30,314 bases of DNA from Kiritimatiellia bacterium. GTDB lineage: Bacteria > Verrucomicrobiota > Kiritimatiellia > RFP12 > DVOR01. The notes under the pieces are model-generated. The model ran no database searches, was not told where the DNA came from, and saw nothing but the letters and a program-made list of their open reading frames with translations. Location: contig CAAGNN010000105.1 in the NCBI GenBank assembly GCA_900771325.1, positions 1-30,314 on the forward strand, given 5' to 3'. Below are positions 1-7,682 of this stretch, one piece after another (position 1 is the first letter of the stretch; the number at the start of each line of letters is the position of its first letter). The position numbers were made by a program, and so were the translations under genes.

Positions 1-17
1 ACCCCACCCCGCCCCCT

Positions 18-127
18 CACCCGCCCCGGGCCCAAAACGAACCCGCCCCGGGTCGAGGGCCAACCCGGGCCTACCTCAAGGCCAACCCGGGGCGGATAAA
101 AATGTAAAGCGGCCGGGGGCCCGTCGC
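18..127. repeat. 22-bp tandem repeat array, left window end
   Basis: Five consecutive 22-bp units start at 18, 40, 62, 84 and 106. Most begin AACCCG and carry a CCCGGG/GGGGCGG core. Positions 62-111 match 14985-15034 at 49 of 50 bases, and the family recurs at 14744-14831 and 30149-30314. No reading frame is conserved. The array lies upstream of the first promoter and runs toward the window edge; bases 1-17 are C-rich and look like a degraded unit. Confidence 0.85.
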
Positions 128-141
128 AGCACGCTTGCGGT

Positions 142-240
142 GGGGTGGAGCGCCCTGCGCTCCCGGGGTGCAGGGCGAGAAGTCCGCAGGAGCTATGTCA
201 ACAGCCCTGCCGAGGGGGTGCGGGGGCGAGGAGTCCCCGG
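142..240. repeat. Multi-hairpin dispersed repeat, copy C (second half)
   Basis: It contains the hairpin GGAGCGC-CCT-GCGCTCC, which recurs at 10290-10306 with loop ACC and near 15478-15494 with loop CCC. The hairpin is followed by GCAGGGC...GCCCTGC and a G-rich tail. Compared with copy A beside the RAYT gene, copy C carries about 22 extra bases inside the GCAGGGC stem-loop. It is non-coding and lies between the 22-bp array and the promoter of the first operon. Confidence 0.7.
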
Positions 241-273
241 GTGTTCGCGACTGCGAGCGCAAGGCGCGGTGTT

Positions 274-284
274 TGTGGTATAGT
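274..284 (+). promoter_or_regulatory. Extended -10 promoter of the lipoprotein-lpxB operon
   Basis: TGTGG-TATAGT is an extended -10 element. No good -35 is seen 17 bp upstream. The same TGTGS-TAWAMT form precedes four other genes in the window. The predicted start site falls near 291, so the leader before the ATG at 294 would be only a few bases long. Inferred from sequence only. Confidence 0.55.
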
Positions 285-293
285 ATGGGCATT

Positions 294-749
294 ATGAAAC
301 GAGTTCTTCCTTTGATGGTGATTGCGGCCCTGCTGTCGGGCTGCGCGAGTGTGGTGTATGAGCGCGTGAGCGAGCCGGCGGGCGAGGTGCTTTCGGTGCA
401 CCAAACGGTGGCGCGCTTTGAGGGCTTTGAGGAGGTGCCGTGCCAGCACTTGACCGCGCAGTGCCCGAATGCGTGCACGCACGGCGGCAAGTATGCGCGC
501 TTTGCAATTGTGGAGTACACCGGCTACGAGAAGCCCGGACAGCTCGGCGACGAGAAGCAGGCGGTCTTTGCGTGCCGGGTGGCGCTGCGCGATGGGTCGC
601 CGGATCCCTTGGTGCCGGCGGCGTTGCGCGCAGCGCTGGAGGAGCTGAAGGTGGGGCAAGTGGTGGGACTGGATTGGAAGCACGTCTACGTGACCTCGCC
701 CGAGGGGTCGAAGTGGCCCGAGCGGGTGGTGACGCGTCTAGCGGAGTAG
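294..749 (+). CDS. Small outer-membrane lipoprotein, unknown function
   Basis: This 151-residue protein starts MKRVLPLMVIAALLSGCASV: two basic residues, a hydrophobic stretch and a lipobox LSGC, so Cys17 should be lipidated after signal peptidase II cleavage. The mature part has four further cysteines within about 50 residues (EVPCQHL, AQCPNACTH, FACRV), possibly disulfide-bonded in the periplasm, and a basic/aromatic C-terminus. I recognise no family. The ATG at 294 is preferred over upstream in-frame starts because the lipobox is then correctly placed and the -10 element lies just upstream. It is the first gene of the lpxB run, 7 bp before lpxB. A possible role in envelope maintenance is inferred only from that position. 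Confidence 0.75.
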   Translation: MKRVLPLMVIAALLSGCASVVYERVSEPAGEVLSVHQTVARFEGFEEVPCQHLTAQCPNACTHGGKYARFAIVEYTGYEKPGQLGDEKQAVFACRVALRDGSPDPLVPAALRAALEELKVGQVVGLDWKHVYVTSPEGSKWPERVVTRLAE

Positions 750-756
750 GTTAACG

Positions 757-1914
757 ATGGAGAGCAGGCCGCTGCGGGTGTTGATGGCCGCCGGAGAGGT
801 CTCCGGCGATATGTATGGCGGGGCGCTGATTGGCGAACTGCGCAAGCAGTTCCCGGGCCGCGCGCTTGAGGTGCGCGGGTTGGGCGGGGAGGCGATGCGC
901 GCGGCGGGGGCCGAGTTGCTCTATCACACCGATGCGCTCGGCTCGATGGGCATCTTTGAGGTGCTCGGCAAGCTCCGCTTCTACAAGCGCGTGCTCGATG
1001 ATATGGTGGCGCTGGCGCGCAGCTGGCAACCCGACGTGCTCATCACGCTCGATTACTACTCCTTTAATATCGCGCTGGCCGAGCGGGTCAAGGCGCTGGG
1101 CGTGCGGACGGTGCACTACATCTCGCCGAAGGTGTGGGTGTGGCGGCGCGGGCGCATCAAGCGCATTGCCAAGGCCTTCGACCTGCTGCTGTGCATCTTC
1201 CCCTTCGAGCCCGCGCTCTACGCGCAGAGCGGTCTGCGAGCGGTCTACGTGGGCCATCCCTTGGTGGAACAGGCGGCGCAGACGCGCTCCGAGCCGCCGC
1301 CGGAGTTGCCGTGGTATGGCGCGCACAAGGTGGCGTTGCTGCCCGGGAGCCGCGCCGGGGAGATCCGCGCCATTCTGCCGACCTTCCTCAAGGCCGCGCG
1401 GCGGGTAGAGGCGATTAAGCACGGCGACTGCTCCTTCATCCTGCCCACGCCCACGCCCAAGATGCGCGCGGAGGTCGAGCGTATCCTGCGCCGAGGGCAG
1501 GGTCCGCGCCATCTGACGGTGGTGGAAGGGCAAGCGCGGCACGTGCTCGCGCAAGCCGACGCAGCGCTGATTGCCAGCGGCACGGCCACGCTCGAGGCGT
1601 GCCTGATGGATTGCCCGGCCGTCTTGGCCTACCGGGTGAGTTGGGCCACCGAGTTGGTGGCGCGGGTGGTGACAGCGGGGATGACGCTGCGCTTTGCCGG
1701 GCTGGTGAACATCATTGCCGGGCGCTTGGTAATGCCCGAGCTGCTCCAGCGGCAGTTTACGACCTACGAGGCAGCCTCGTGGTTGCTCACCTTCCTGCGG
1801 CCGACGGCTGAGCGCAAGCAGTTGCTGGCGGCCTACCGCGAGGTGCGCGAGCAGTTGGGCGAGGGCGGGGCCACCGCGCGTGCGGCCAAGGCCATCGCCG
1901 AGGAGTTGGCCTAA
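757..1914 (+). CDS. lpxB: Lipid-A-disaccharide synthase LpxB
   Basis: LpxB is a peripheral inner-membrane GT19 glycosyltransferase that condenses UDP-2,3-diacylglucosamine with lipid X to form the lipid A disaccharide. The 385 residues match the usual length of about 380. The N-terminus has the family motif AGEVSGDMYGGALIGEL. The middle has YISPKVWVWRRGRIKRI and the segment FPFEP...YVGHPLVE. The C-terminal nucleotide-sugar half has LLPGSRAGEI and IASGTATLEA. It starts 7 bp after the lipoprotein gene and its TAA overlaps the next ATG by one base (TAATG), so translation is probably coupled. Its presence shows that the organism makes lipid A. Confidence 0.96.
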   Translation: MESRPLRVLMAAGEVSGDMYGGALIGELRKQFPGRALEVRGLGGEAMRAAGAELLYHTDALGSMGIFEVLGKLRFYKRVLDDMVALARSWQPDVLITLDYYSFNIALAERVKALGVRTVHYISPKVWVWRRGRIKRIAKAFDLLLCIFPFEPALYAQSGLRAVYVGHPLVEQAAQTRSEPPPELPWYGAHKVALLPGSRAGEIRAILPTFLKAARRVEAIKHGDCSFILPTPTPKMRAEVERILRRGQGPRHLTVVEGQARHVLAQADAALIASGTATLEACLMDCPAVLAYRVSWATELVARVVTAGMTLRFAGLVNIIAGRLVMPELLQRQFTTYEAASWLLTFLRPTAERKQLLAAYREVREQLGEGGATARAAKAIAEELA

Positions 1915-2792
1915 TGGGGAACCTCTTTGCGGCCTTTGGTCTGACGCTGATAGCCGGGCTCTCGACGGGCATCGGGGCGGTGATTGCCTTCTTTGTGCGC
2001 AAGACCAACCTGCGCTTCCTCTCGGTCTGCACGGGGCTCTCGGCCGGGGTGATGCTCTATGTCTCCTTTATGGAGCTGCTACCTGAGGGGATTGAGACGC
2101 TACGCGAGGCCGGGTGGACCAAGCCCTGGGCCGATGTGTGGGGGCTACTGGGCTTTTTCGGGGGCATTGGCCTGATCTTTGCGATTGACCGCCTGGTGCC
2201 CGAGGCGGAGAACCCCCACGAGGCCCACGAGGAGGCCGAGTACGCCGAATTGCGCGACGCGCACGCCCCCACCCCGCCCGAAGCGCGCCATCACGTGGAG
2301 GAGACCGCCCGCCACAACCACGGTCACCTCCTGCGGATGGGGGTCTTCACCGCGCTGGCGATTACCATCCACAACTTTCCCGAGGGGCTGGCCACCTTCC
2401 TGACGGCGTTGGAGAACCCGCAGTTGGGCGTGGCCATTGCCGTGGCCATTGCGCTGCACAATATCCCCGAGGGCATCTCCGTCTCGGTGCCGATCTTCTA
2501 TGCCACCGGGAGCCGGATGCGGGCCTTCGCGTGGGCGTGCCTCTCGGGGTTGGCCGAGCCGGTGGGGGCCTTCGCGCTCTGGGGGGTGCTGGCGCTCTGC
2601 TACCGAAGCGTGGCCTTCACCCCGCCGCCGATGTTGCTGGGGATGGTCTCGGGGGGCGTGGCGGGGATTATGGTCTTCATCAGCCTGGACGAGCTGTTGC
2701 CGGCCTCGCGCACCTATGGGCAGGGGCACGACTCGCTCTGCGGGTTGGTGGCCGGAATGGCCTTGATGGCCGTGAGTCTCCTTATTCTCTAG
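1914..2792 (+). CDS. ZIP-family divalent metal transporter (ZupT/GufA-like)
   Basis: A 292-residue inner-membrane protein of the ZIP family, which imports Zn2+ and other divalent metals. The two signature helices carry the metal-binding motifs HNFPEGLATF and ALHNIPEGISVSVPIF. The following helix has the ZupT-like SGLAEPVGA. Several hydrophobic segments are visible, with a cytoplasmic loop (about residues 100-142) rich in His, Glu and Asp (HEAHEEAEY, HHVEETARHNHGH), a typical metal-sensing or metal-binding loop. The length fits the ZupT subfamily. The start overlaps the lpxB stop by one base. The metal is not decided by sequence; Zn or Fe is most likely. Confidence 0.93.
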   Translation: MGNLFAAFGLTLIAGLSTGIGAVIAFFVRKTNLRFLSVCTGLSAGVMLYVSFMELLPEGIETLREAGWTKPWADVWGLLGFFGGIGLIFAIDRLVPEAENPHEAHEEAEYAELRDAHAPTPPEARHHVEETARHNHGHLLRMGVFTALAITIHNFPEGLATFLTALENPQLGVAIAVAIALHNIPEGISVSVPIFYATGSRMRAFAWACLSGLAEPVGAFALWGVLALCYRSVAFTPPPMLLGMVSGGVAGIMVFISLDELLPASRTYGQGHDSLCGLVAGMALMAVSLLIL

Positions 2793-2809
2793 CGGCAAGG
2801 GGGTAGACG

Positions 2810-3169
2810 ATGGCAGCAGAGAGAGCAGAGTGCTTTACGTGCCAACGGTGCGGCGCGTGCTGCCGCGTGCCGGGCTATGTCCGCGTCACCGACGCCGATT
2901 GCGAGGCGCTGGCCGCGCTGCTGGGCGTGAGCGTCGAAGCCTTCATCGCCGAGGAGACCGACCTGGCCCCGGCGCGGACCGGGCTGGTCCTCAAGGGCGA
3001 ACCGAACGCGCCCTGCCGCTTTCTGACGGCGGAGAACCTCTGCCGCGTCCATAGCGCCGCCCCCAAGCAGTGCCGAGACTACCCAGCACGCTGGCGAAGT
3101 GAAGCCATTGAGGCCGTCTGCGCGGCAAGGAAACCGCCAGCGGAGGCAGCGAGGAGCGGTGGAAGATGA
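2810..3169 (+). CDS. YkgJ-like CxxCxxCC zinc/iron-chelating protein
   Basis: A 119-residue cytosolic protein with the hallmark CQRCGACC near residue 10-17, a further CRF in the middle and CRVH...CRDYP at the C-terminal side. This spacing defines the YkgJ/UPF0153 cysteine-cluster family, thought to bind Zn2+ or an Fe-S cluster; its biochemical role is not established. It lies 17 bp behind the metal transporter, which suggests a link to metal handling. The following 261 bp separate this four-gene block from the exbB block, so the two may be separate transcripts. Confidence 0.85.
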   Translation: MAAERAECFTCQRCGACCRVPGYVRVTDADCEALAALLGVSVEAFIAEETDLAPARTGLVLKGEPNAPCRFLTAENLCRVHSAAPKQCRDYPARWRSEAIEAVCAARKPPAEAARSGGR

Positions 3170-3430
3170 GGGGAGATAAGATGGCAAGGCTCGATAGGCG
3201 GGAAAACTCGCCGCGCTACGCACGGCTCGCGATAGACGGGAAGCGCGTGCCGCGACGGGCAATCCTGCGGCCGCCTGCCAGACATTCTTCCTCCGGCACC
3301 AACAGGTTCATCTACTCAACGCGCCTGGCCAACCTGCCGGGCCTTCCACCTCGAGCGCCAGCGTTCACGTCTATCGTCTATCGCCTATCCGCGAACGGCG
3401 CGCAGCGCCGCGAGCACACAAGGAGTCCCC
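3170..3430. repeat. Intergenic element with 7-bp repeats and inverted ends
   Basis: I accept no gene here. Positions 3368-3388 are three heptamers (CGTCTAT, CGTCTAT, CGCCTAT). Reverse-complement forms (CGATAGGCG near 3190, CGATAGACG near 3229) lie at the other end, so the element has inverted termini about 200 bp apart. The order GCGCGTGCCGCGACGG, CTCCGGCA, heptamers is repeated at 14886-14975, so it is a dispersed element. A hairpin CGGCGC-GCA-GCGCCG lies near 3396-3410. The sequence AAGGAGT before 3431 is the exbB ribosome-binding site. No clear promoter was seen. Confidence 0.5.
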
Positions 3431-4075
3431 ATGATTGAGTTCTTAACCGATAGCGTCTTCTTCTGGGGCATTGTGGCCCTGATTGTGGCCTCCTTCGGGG
3501 TCTTCATCGACCGGATGCTGCGTCTGCGAAAGATCGCCATCGACCCGCAGGACTTCCTGCAGGGTATCTTCAATGTGCTGGACAAGGGGCAGACTGCCGA
3601 GGCGTTGGCGATTTGCGACGAGACGCCCGGACCGCTGGCCGCCCTCGTGGCCGAGGCCGTCGTCCACGCCGAGAGCGACGAAGCGCACCTGCGCGAGGTG
3701 CTCGCCGCCACCGCCCACGCCGAGCTCTCGCGTCTGGAGCGCCGGGCGATGCTCCTCTCGCTCTTCGCACAGATTCTCCCCCTGCTTGGGCTCATTGGGA
3801 CGCTCTTTGGGGGCTTCCTGGCCGTCTCGGCCATCGACGCGCACGCGCCGCTCATCCGCCCGGGGCTGACGGTGGAGGCGATCTCCGGCGCGCTGGGGAC
3901 CTCGCTCGCCGGGCTCATCGGCGCGGTCTTCTGCTACGTGGCCCATCACATCCTGGTGCTGCGCACCGACGCGCTCTGCCTGGATATGGATATGGGGATG
4001 GCCCTGATGCTCGAATACCTGGCGCGCAACGACGGTCTGCCCAACCAGAGCGCCGGCGAGAGCGCCGAGGCCTAA
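3431..4075 (+). CDS. exbB: ExbB/TolQ/MotA-family proton channel subunit (system 1)
   Basis: A 214-residue inner-membrane protein of the MotA/TolQ/ExbB family, the stator-like pentamer that passes protons to drive TonB- or Tol-type work. Three hydrophobic segments are visible: about residues 8-28, 110-132 (ILPLLGLIGTLFGGFLAV, the family's conserved GLxGT region) and 150-175 (ALGTSLAGLIGAVFCYVA). A cytoplasmic helical domain lies between the first two. The ATG at 3431 has AAGGAG 7 bp upstream. It is followed by an exbD-like and a tonB-like gene, which supports a complete energising complex. It is less similar to the second ExbB at 20129-20911, which has a cleaved N-terminal extension. Confidence 0.88.
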   Translation: MIEFLTDSVFFWGIVALIVASFGVFIDRMLRLRKIAIDPQDFLQGIFNVLDKGQTAEALAICDETPGPLAALVAEAVVHAESDEAHLREVLAATAHAELSRLERRAMLLSLFAQILPLLGLIGTLFGGFLAVSAIDAHAPLIRPGLTVEAISGALGTSLAGLIGAVFCYVAHHILVLRTDALCLDMDMGMALMLEYLARNDGLPNQSAGESAEA

Positions 4076-4097
4076 GCGCACGCGAAGGGAGAAGCCA

Positions 4098-4619
4098 ATG
4101 GCCAACGCGAAACAGCCTGTGAAACCTGCCGACGGCGAGCCCTACGTCTGGCAACGCCACTCCTTTAGCGGAAGGCGGTGGCCGCGCAGCCGCGTGGTGC
4201 GCTCCTTCCTGCTCATCGTGCCGTGGATCGACCTGGCGCTGGCCGCGCTGCTGATTTACTGTCTGCTGGGCAAGACCGTGGTGCAGCCCGGCCACGTGGT
4301 GCAGTTGCCCGCAGGCGAGGCGGCGGAAGGGTTGCCGGCGAACTGCCCGGCGGCGGTGGTCAAGCGTCTGGTGGCCCCGGGGCGCGAACATATCACGGTG
4401 CTGCTCTTGGAAGAGGGGCGCTACACCTCCGATAATCCCACCGAGCTCGAGGCGTTGGAGCGGACGCGGCCCGGGCGAGAGTTGAACCTGATGGTGGATG
4501 AGAGCGTGCCCTACGGCGAGGCGTTGCGCTGGATGGAGCGGTTGCGCCGGTGCGGGGCCGAGCGGGTCAACCTGGTGCTGGCCGAACCTGAACCGGCCGA
4601 AGACGAGGAGCGCAAGTAG
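4098..4619 (+). CDS. ExbD-like proton channel partner (divergent, system 1)
   Basis: A 173-residue protein with an arginine-rich cytoplasmic N-terminus, one membrane helix (about residues 36-58, LLIVPWIDLALAALLIYCLL) and a periplasmic domain. The Asp in PWIDLALA occupies the place of the essential proton-binding Asp of ExbD (usual form PMIDVVF). The C-terminal stretch ELNLMVDESVPYGEALRWM followed by a receiver strand matches the ExbD periplasmic fold. Overall similarity to textbook ExbD is low, so the assignment rests on the Asp, the topology and the position directly after exbB. It is 22 bp after exbB and 4 bp before the tonB-like gene. Confidence 0.75.
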   Translation: MANAKQPVKPADGEPYVWQRHSFSGRRWPRSRVVRSFLLIVPWIDLALAALLIYCLLGKTVVQPGHVVQLPAGEAAEGLPANCPAAVVKRLVAPGREHITVLLLEEGRYTSDNPTELEALERTRPGRELNLMVDESVPYGEALRWMERLRRCGAERVNLVLAEPEPAEDEERK

Positions 4620-4623
4620 GCCA

Positions 4624-5373
4624 ATGGCCCGGAACCTCAACATCGAGCGGCGGCGCAAGCTCATTCGCCACTACCAAGCGATGCGGCGGCGGCGTTCACC
4701 CGTGCGCCGGGCCTTCACCTACTGGTGGGCGAGCGCGTTGCTCTCGGTGCTGACAGCCGGCGGGTTGGCCTTGGCGATTCTCGGGCCCTGGTGCAGGTTG
4801 CAGCAAGGGCCCTCGCCGCAGGCGCGATGGAAGCTGCCGGTACCCGGGCTCACCCTGCGCCTAGCCTCCGAGCAGGCGGTGGCCGAACTGCGCCGACAGG
4901 GGGCCGCCCGCCGCGCAGCTATGGCGTTGAGCGACCGCGAGGTGGGGATTTCACTGGCCGGCAAGTTGCCCGAGCCTAGGCCGTTGGGGGGCAAACCGTT
5001 GCCCGAACTGGCGCTCTCCATCTCGGTGGGCACGGGCGAGGGGGACCCCGAGGCCCTGCTGCCAAGCTGCTACACGCCGCCGGTTGCCGTCGAAAGCCGC
5101 ACGATGCAGGTGGCCGAGGCGCTGCGTCTGGCCGGATATGCGCCGCACTTTCCGCGCGAGGCCGCGCCAACAGGCCGGGGTCTCGCCATCTTTCAGGTCT
5201 CGCTCGACGCGCAGGGGCGGGCGGAGACGGTGCTCCGGCTGGCACCGGCCGGGGCGGAGACCCAACTACTGCGCGCGTTGCGGCTTGGGTTGAGCGCGCA
5301 ACAAGGCACGTGCGGACCGGCCGAAGGTTTGGTAATATGCCGCTGGCAATTAGGAGAAAAGGAGAGCTTATGA
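4624..5373 (+). CDS. TonB-like periplasm-spanning protein (system 1)
   Basis: A 249-residue protein: a very basic N-terminus (RRRKLIRHYQAMRRRRS), one membrane anchor (about 33-56), an extended region, and a C-terminal domain (from about residue 185) with the pattern FQVSLDAQGRAETVLRL...LLRALRLGL...VICRWQL. That strand-helix-strand pattern resembles the TonB C-terminal domain. It lacks the long Pro-Lys/Glu linker of classical TonB. The start at 4624 is used because it lies just after the exbD stop; longer in-frame ORFs run back into exbD. Its stop overlaps the M60 start (ATGA), which couples it to the peptidase. The TonB assignment is an inference from pattern and context. Confidence 0.65.
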   Translation: MARNLNIERRRKLIRHYQAMRRRRSPVRRAFTYWWASALLSVLTAGGLALAILGPWCRLQQGPSPQARWKLPVPGLTLRLASEQAVAELRRQGAARRAAMALSDREVGISLAGKLPEPRPLGGKPLPELALSISVGTGEGDPEALLPSCYTPPVAVESRTMQVAEALRLAGYAPHFPREAAPTGRGLAIFQVSLDAQGRAETVLRLAPAGAETQLLRALRLGLSAQQGTCGPAEGLVICRWQLGEKESL

Positions 5374-7664
5374 CGAAGAGCGTATGGATTTTCGCCCTGA
5401 TGGTGGCCCTCTGCGGGGGGCTACAGGCGCAGTTGACCTATCAGAATGCCAAGGTGGAGACCGACTCCAAGGGCCACGTCATCGAGAAGCTGGACTACGA
5501 CCGCAAGCTCGTGGCCACCAACGGCATCCCCACCGCCGCCGAATACCGCGCCGAACTGCAGGAACGCGAGCGGATGAAGAAGGTCGCCGCCAAGGTCGGC
5601 CCGTGGTTCGACGCGATCCAACGGCTGGAGATTGACCAGAAGAAAGGCGAGGAGAAGCACAATAAGGATGGCGGCGGGATGGCCGGGGACGGCGTCAAGG
5701 AGGTTGTGGGCCAGACCGGTGCGGGGATGGTGGCCTACATCGAAGCGATGCGCGTCTTCCAGAGCAACACCACCGAAGGCGGCTCGGTCTCGCGCGATGC
5801 CAAGCAGTTGAAGGCCGCGCTCGAGGAGTTGCTCTATCGGCGCGGGGGCGAGGTGGTCTGCGGGCCGAACCGGGGCGTGAACATCAAGTATCCGCTTGAG
5901 CTGTTGCTGGTGCGCTACCAAAGCTGGAAGGCGCAGTCGCTGCCGATGGATGAGCTCTATGCCGCCAAGTCGGCCGACCTCTGGCCGGGCAAAGTGCCCG
6001 ACGATGCCGAGCGCGTCACCAAGAAGATTACGCTCTATCCCGGCGAGGGCGGCTGGATCAGCACTGGGCTCTACGCGCCGCCTGGGGAGGTAATCACCAT
6101 CAAGTGCGGCAGCCTCTCGGGCAGCCTCACCGCCCAAATCGGGGTGCATACCGACGCACTCAACCCCAAAATCGTCCCCCTCGACGAGAACGGTAACCCG
6201 ATGGACGACCCCTATAACCCGGTGGTGCCGAGTATCTCCAAGATCAAGATGGGCTGGGAGCAGGTGACGGATAACCGCCCGCTATGGCGTTGGCCCGAGA
6301 TGTGCCGCTCGTTCAAGATCTCCAAGAAGCGCCAGGAGATTGGCCACGTGCTCGGCGGCGTGCTTTGGTTCCAGTGGAACGGCGGCTCGCGCCCGATGGA
6401 GGTGGAGGTCTCCGGCTGCGTGCTGATGCCGTGGTTCCGCCTGGGCATCGATACCAACGAGGATTGGAACGAGCGCATCTCCAAGTATCCCGCGCCCTGG
6501 GGCGAGCTGCAGACCAAGAACATCATCTTCACGGTTCAATCGCAGCACCTGCGCAAGGTCAAGAATATGGTGGCCCTGGCGCAGTGGTGGGGCAAGGCGG
6601 CGGCGATTATGCACCGCGTCTCGGGCCGCGACCTGCCCACCGATAGCGAGGCAAAGAACTTCCGCGCCGCCAAGCGCGAGTGGGGCATCCTCCACAAAAA
6701 GCTCGTGCAGATGAACCCCGACGCTTCGCCCGACACCGAAGAGCTCGTGCGCGCCGCCTCGATGCCCGCGCCCAAGCCCGCCGCCGGCGAAGGTGAAGTG
6801 GCGGAGGCCCCCAAGCCCACGGTCAACCGTTATGGCGATGCGGAGGTCATCGAGCAAGAGCCCGTGCCGGTGGACCCCAAAGCCCCGAAGGCAACGAAGA
6901 AGGCCACGCGCGAGAGCGAGCCGAAGTGGACCCCCATCCGCATCGTCGACGACACGCAGATTTCCGTGGGTGCCGGCCACTCGGGCTACCCGATTATGTG
7001 CATCCACTGGGGCGGCTCGATGATGAACCTCCCGAGCCTGCAGAAGGTCGGCGCCTGGGGCGCGCTCCACGAGATCGGCCACAACATGGGCCACGGCGTC
7101 ACCGGCGTCTTCCAACTCCCGGGCAACACCGAGGTGGTCAACAACTTCTTCGGTACCTGCGTGATGAATCTCCTCAATGGCACCGCCTTCCCGCGCATTA
7201 TGGCCGACTCCTGGAACCAAATCGCCCAGTCGGTCAAGGCCGGCAAGCGCGACCTCTGGGCCACCGGCAACAACTCCACCCGCCTAGTCTTCTATATGAC
7301 CCTCGCCCACCACTTCGGCGTCGAGAGCGTCGTCACCGTCGCCAACGATAAGTACGACAAGTACCCCGCCGCCGCCACCGGCGACCGCCTCTGCTGCACC
7401 TGGTCCAAGGCCGTCAAGCGCGACCTCACCCCCTACTTCGAGATGTGGGGCCTGCCCCTCTCCAAGGCCGCCTACGCCTTCACGCAGGATTGGGTCCCCT
7501 GGCCTTCCGCCGCCGAGCAGGAAAACCTCTTCGGCGGTTCCGCTCTGGGCGACCGCTACAGCACCGGCGATGAAGAACTCGACTTCGCCGCCTGCCCCGA
7601 AGAGAAGAAGACCCGCCGCCAGCTGCGCGAGCGCCAGAACTTCAAGGTCCCGCCGACCAAATAG
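5370..7664 (+). CDS. Secreted M60-family (enhancin-like) metallopeptidase
   Basis: A 764-residue protein with a signal peptide (MTKSVWIFALMVALCGGLQA, cleavage near residue 20-21). The M60 module begins around residue 230 with GLYAPPGE and continues through the W-rich region RPLWRWPEMCRSF to the gluzincin site HEIGH (residues 567-571, zinc ligands H567 and H571, catalytic E568). The site continues NMGHG, and E588 in GNTEVVNNF is the likely third ligand. The family includes enzymes that cleave mucins and other O-glycoproteins. An odd Pro/Ala/Glu/Lys-rich linker (about 465-518) interrupts the catalytic domain before the zinc site. The start has AAAAGGAG upstream and overlaps the tonB-like stop. 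No carbohydrate-binding domain is recognised; residues 30-220 are helical and unassigned. Confidence 0.9.
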   Translation: MTKSVWIFALMVALCGGLQAQLTYQNAKVETDSKGHVIEKLDYDRKLVATNGIPTAAEYRAELQERERMKKVAAKVGPWFDAIQRLEIDQKKGEEKHNKDGGGMAGDGVKEVVGQTGAGMVAYIEAMRVFQSNTTEGGSVSRDAKQLKAALEELLYRRGGEVVCGPNRGVNIKYPLELLLVRYQSWKAQSLPMDELYAAKSADLWPGKVPDDAERVTKKITLYPGEGGWISTGLYAPPGEVITIKCGSLSGSLTAQIGVHTDALNPKIVPLDENGNPMDDPYNPVVPSISKIKMGWEQVTDNRPLWRWPEMCRSFKISKKRQEIGHVLGGVLWFQWNGGSRPMEVEVSGCVLMPWFRLGIDTNEDWNERISKYPAPWGELQTKNIIFTVQSQHLRKVKNMVALAQWWGKAAAIMHRVSGRDLPTDSEAKNFRAAKREWGILHKKLVQMNPDASPDTEELVRAASMPAPKPAAGEGEVAEAPKPTVNRYGDAEVIEQEPVPVDPKAPKATKKATRESEPKWTPIRIVDDTQISVGAGHSGYPIMCIHWGGSMMNLPSLQKVGAWGALHEIGHNMGHGVTGVFQLPGNTEVVNNFFGTCVMNLLNGTAFPRIMADSWNQIAQSVKAGKRDLWATGNNSTRLVFYMTLAHHFGVESVVTVANDKYDKYPAAATGDRLCCTWSKAVKRDLTPYFEMWGLPLSKAAYAFTQDWVPWPSAAEQENLFGGSALGDRYSTGDEELDFAACPEEKKTRRQLRERQNFKVPPTK

Positions 7665-7682
7665 TCCGCACAGGAGTCCCCT

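Noticed and set aside
3166..3438. 90-codon plus-strand frame between the YkgJ-like gene and exbB
   Set aside because: It covers the heptamer element and its hairpins, has no recognisable domain, and runs past the exbB ribosome-binding site.
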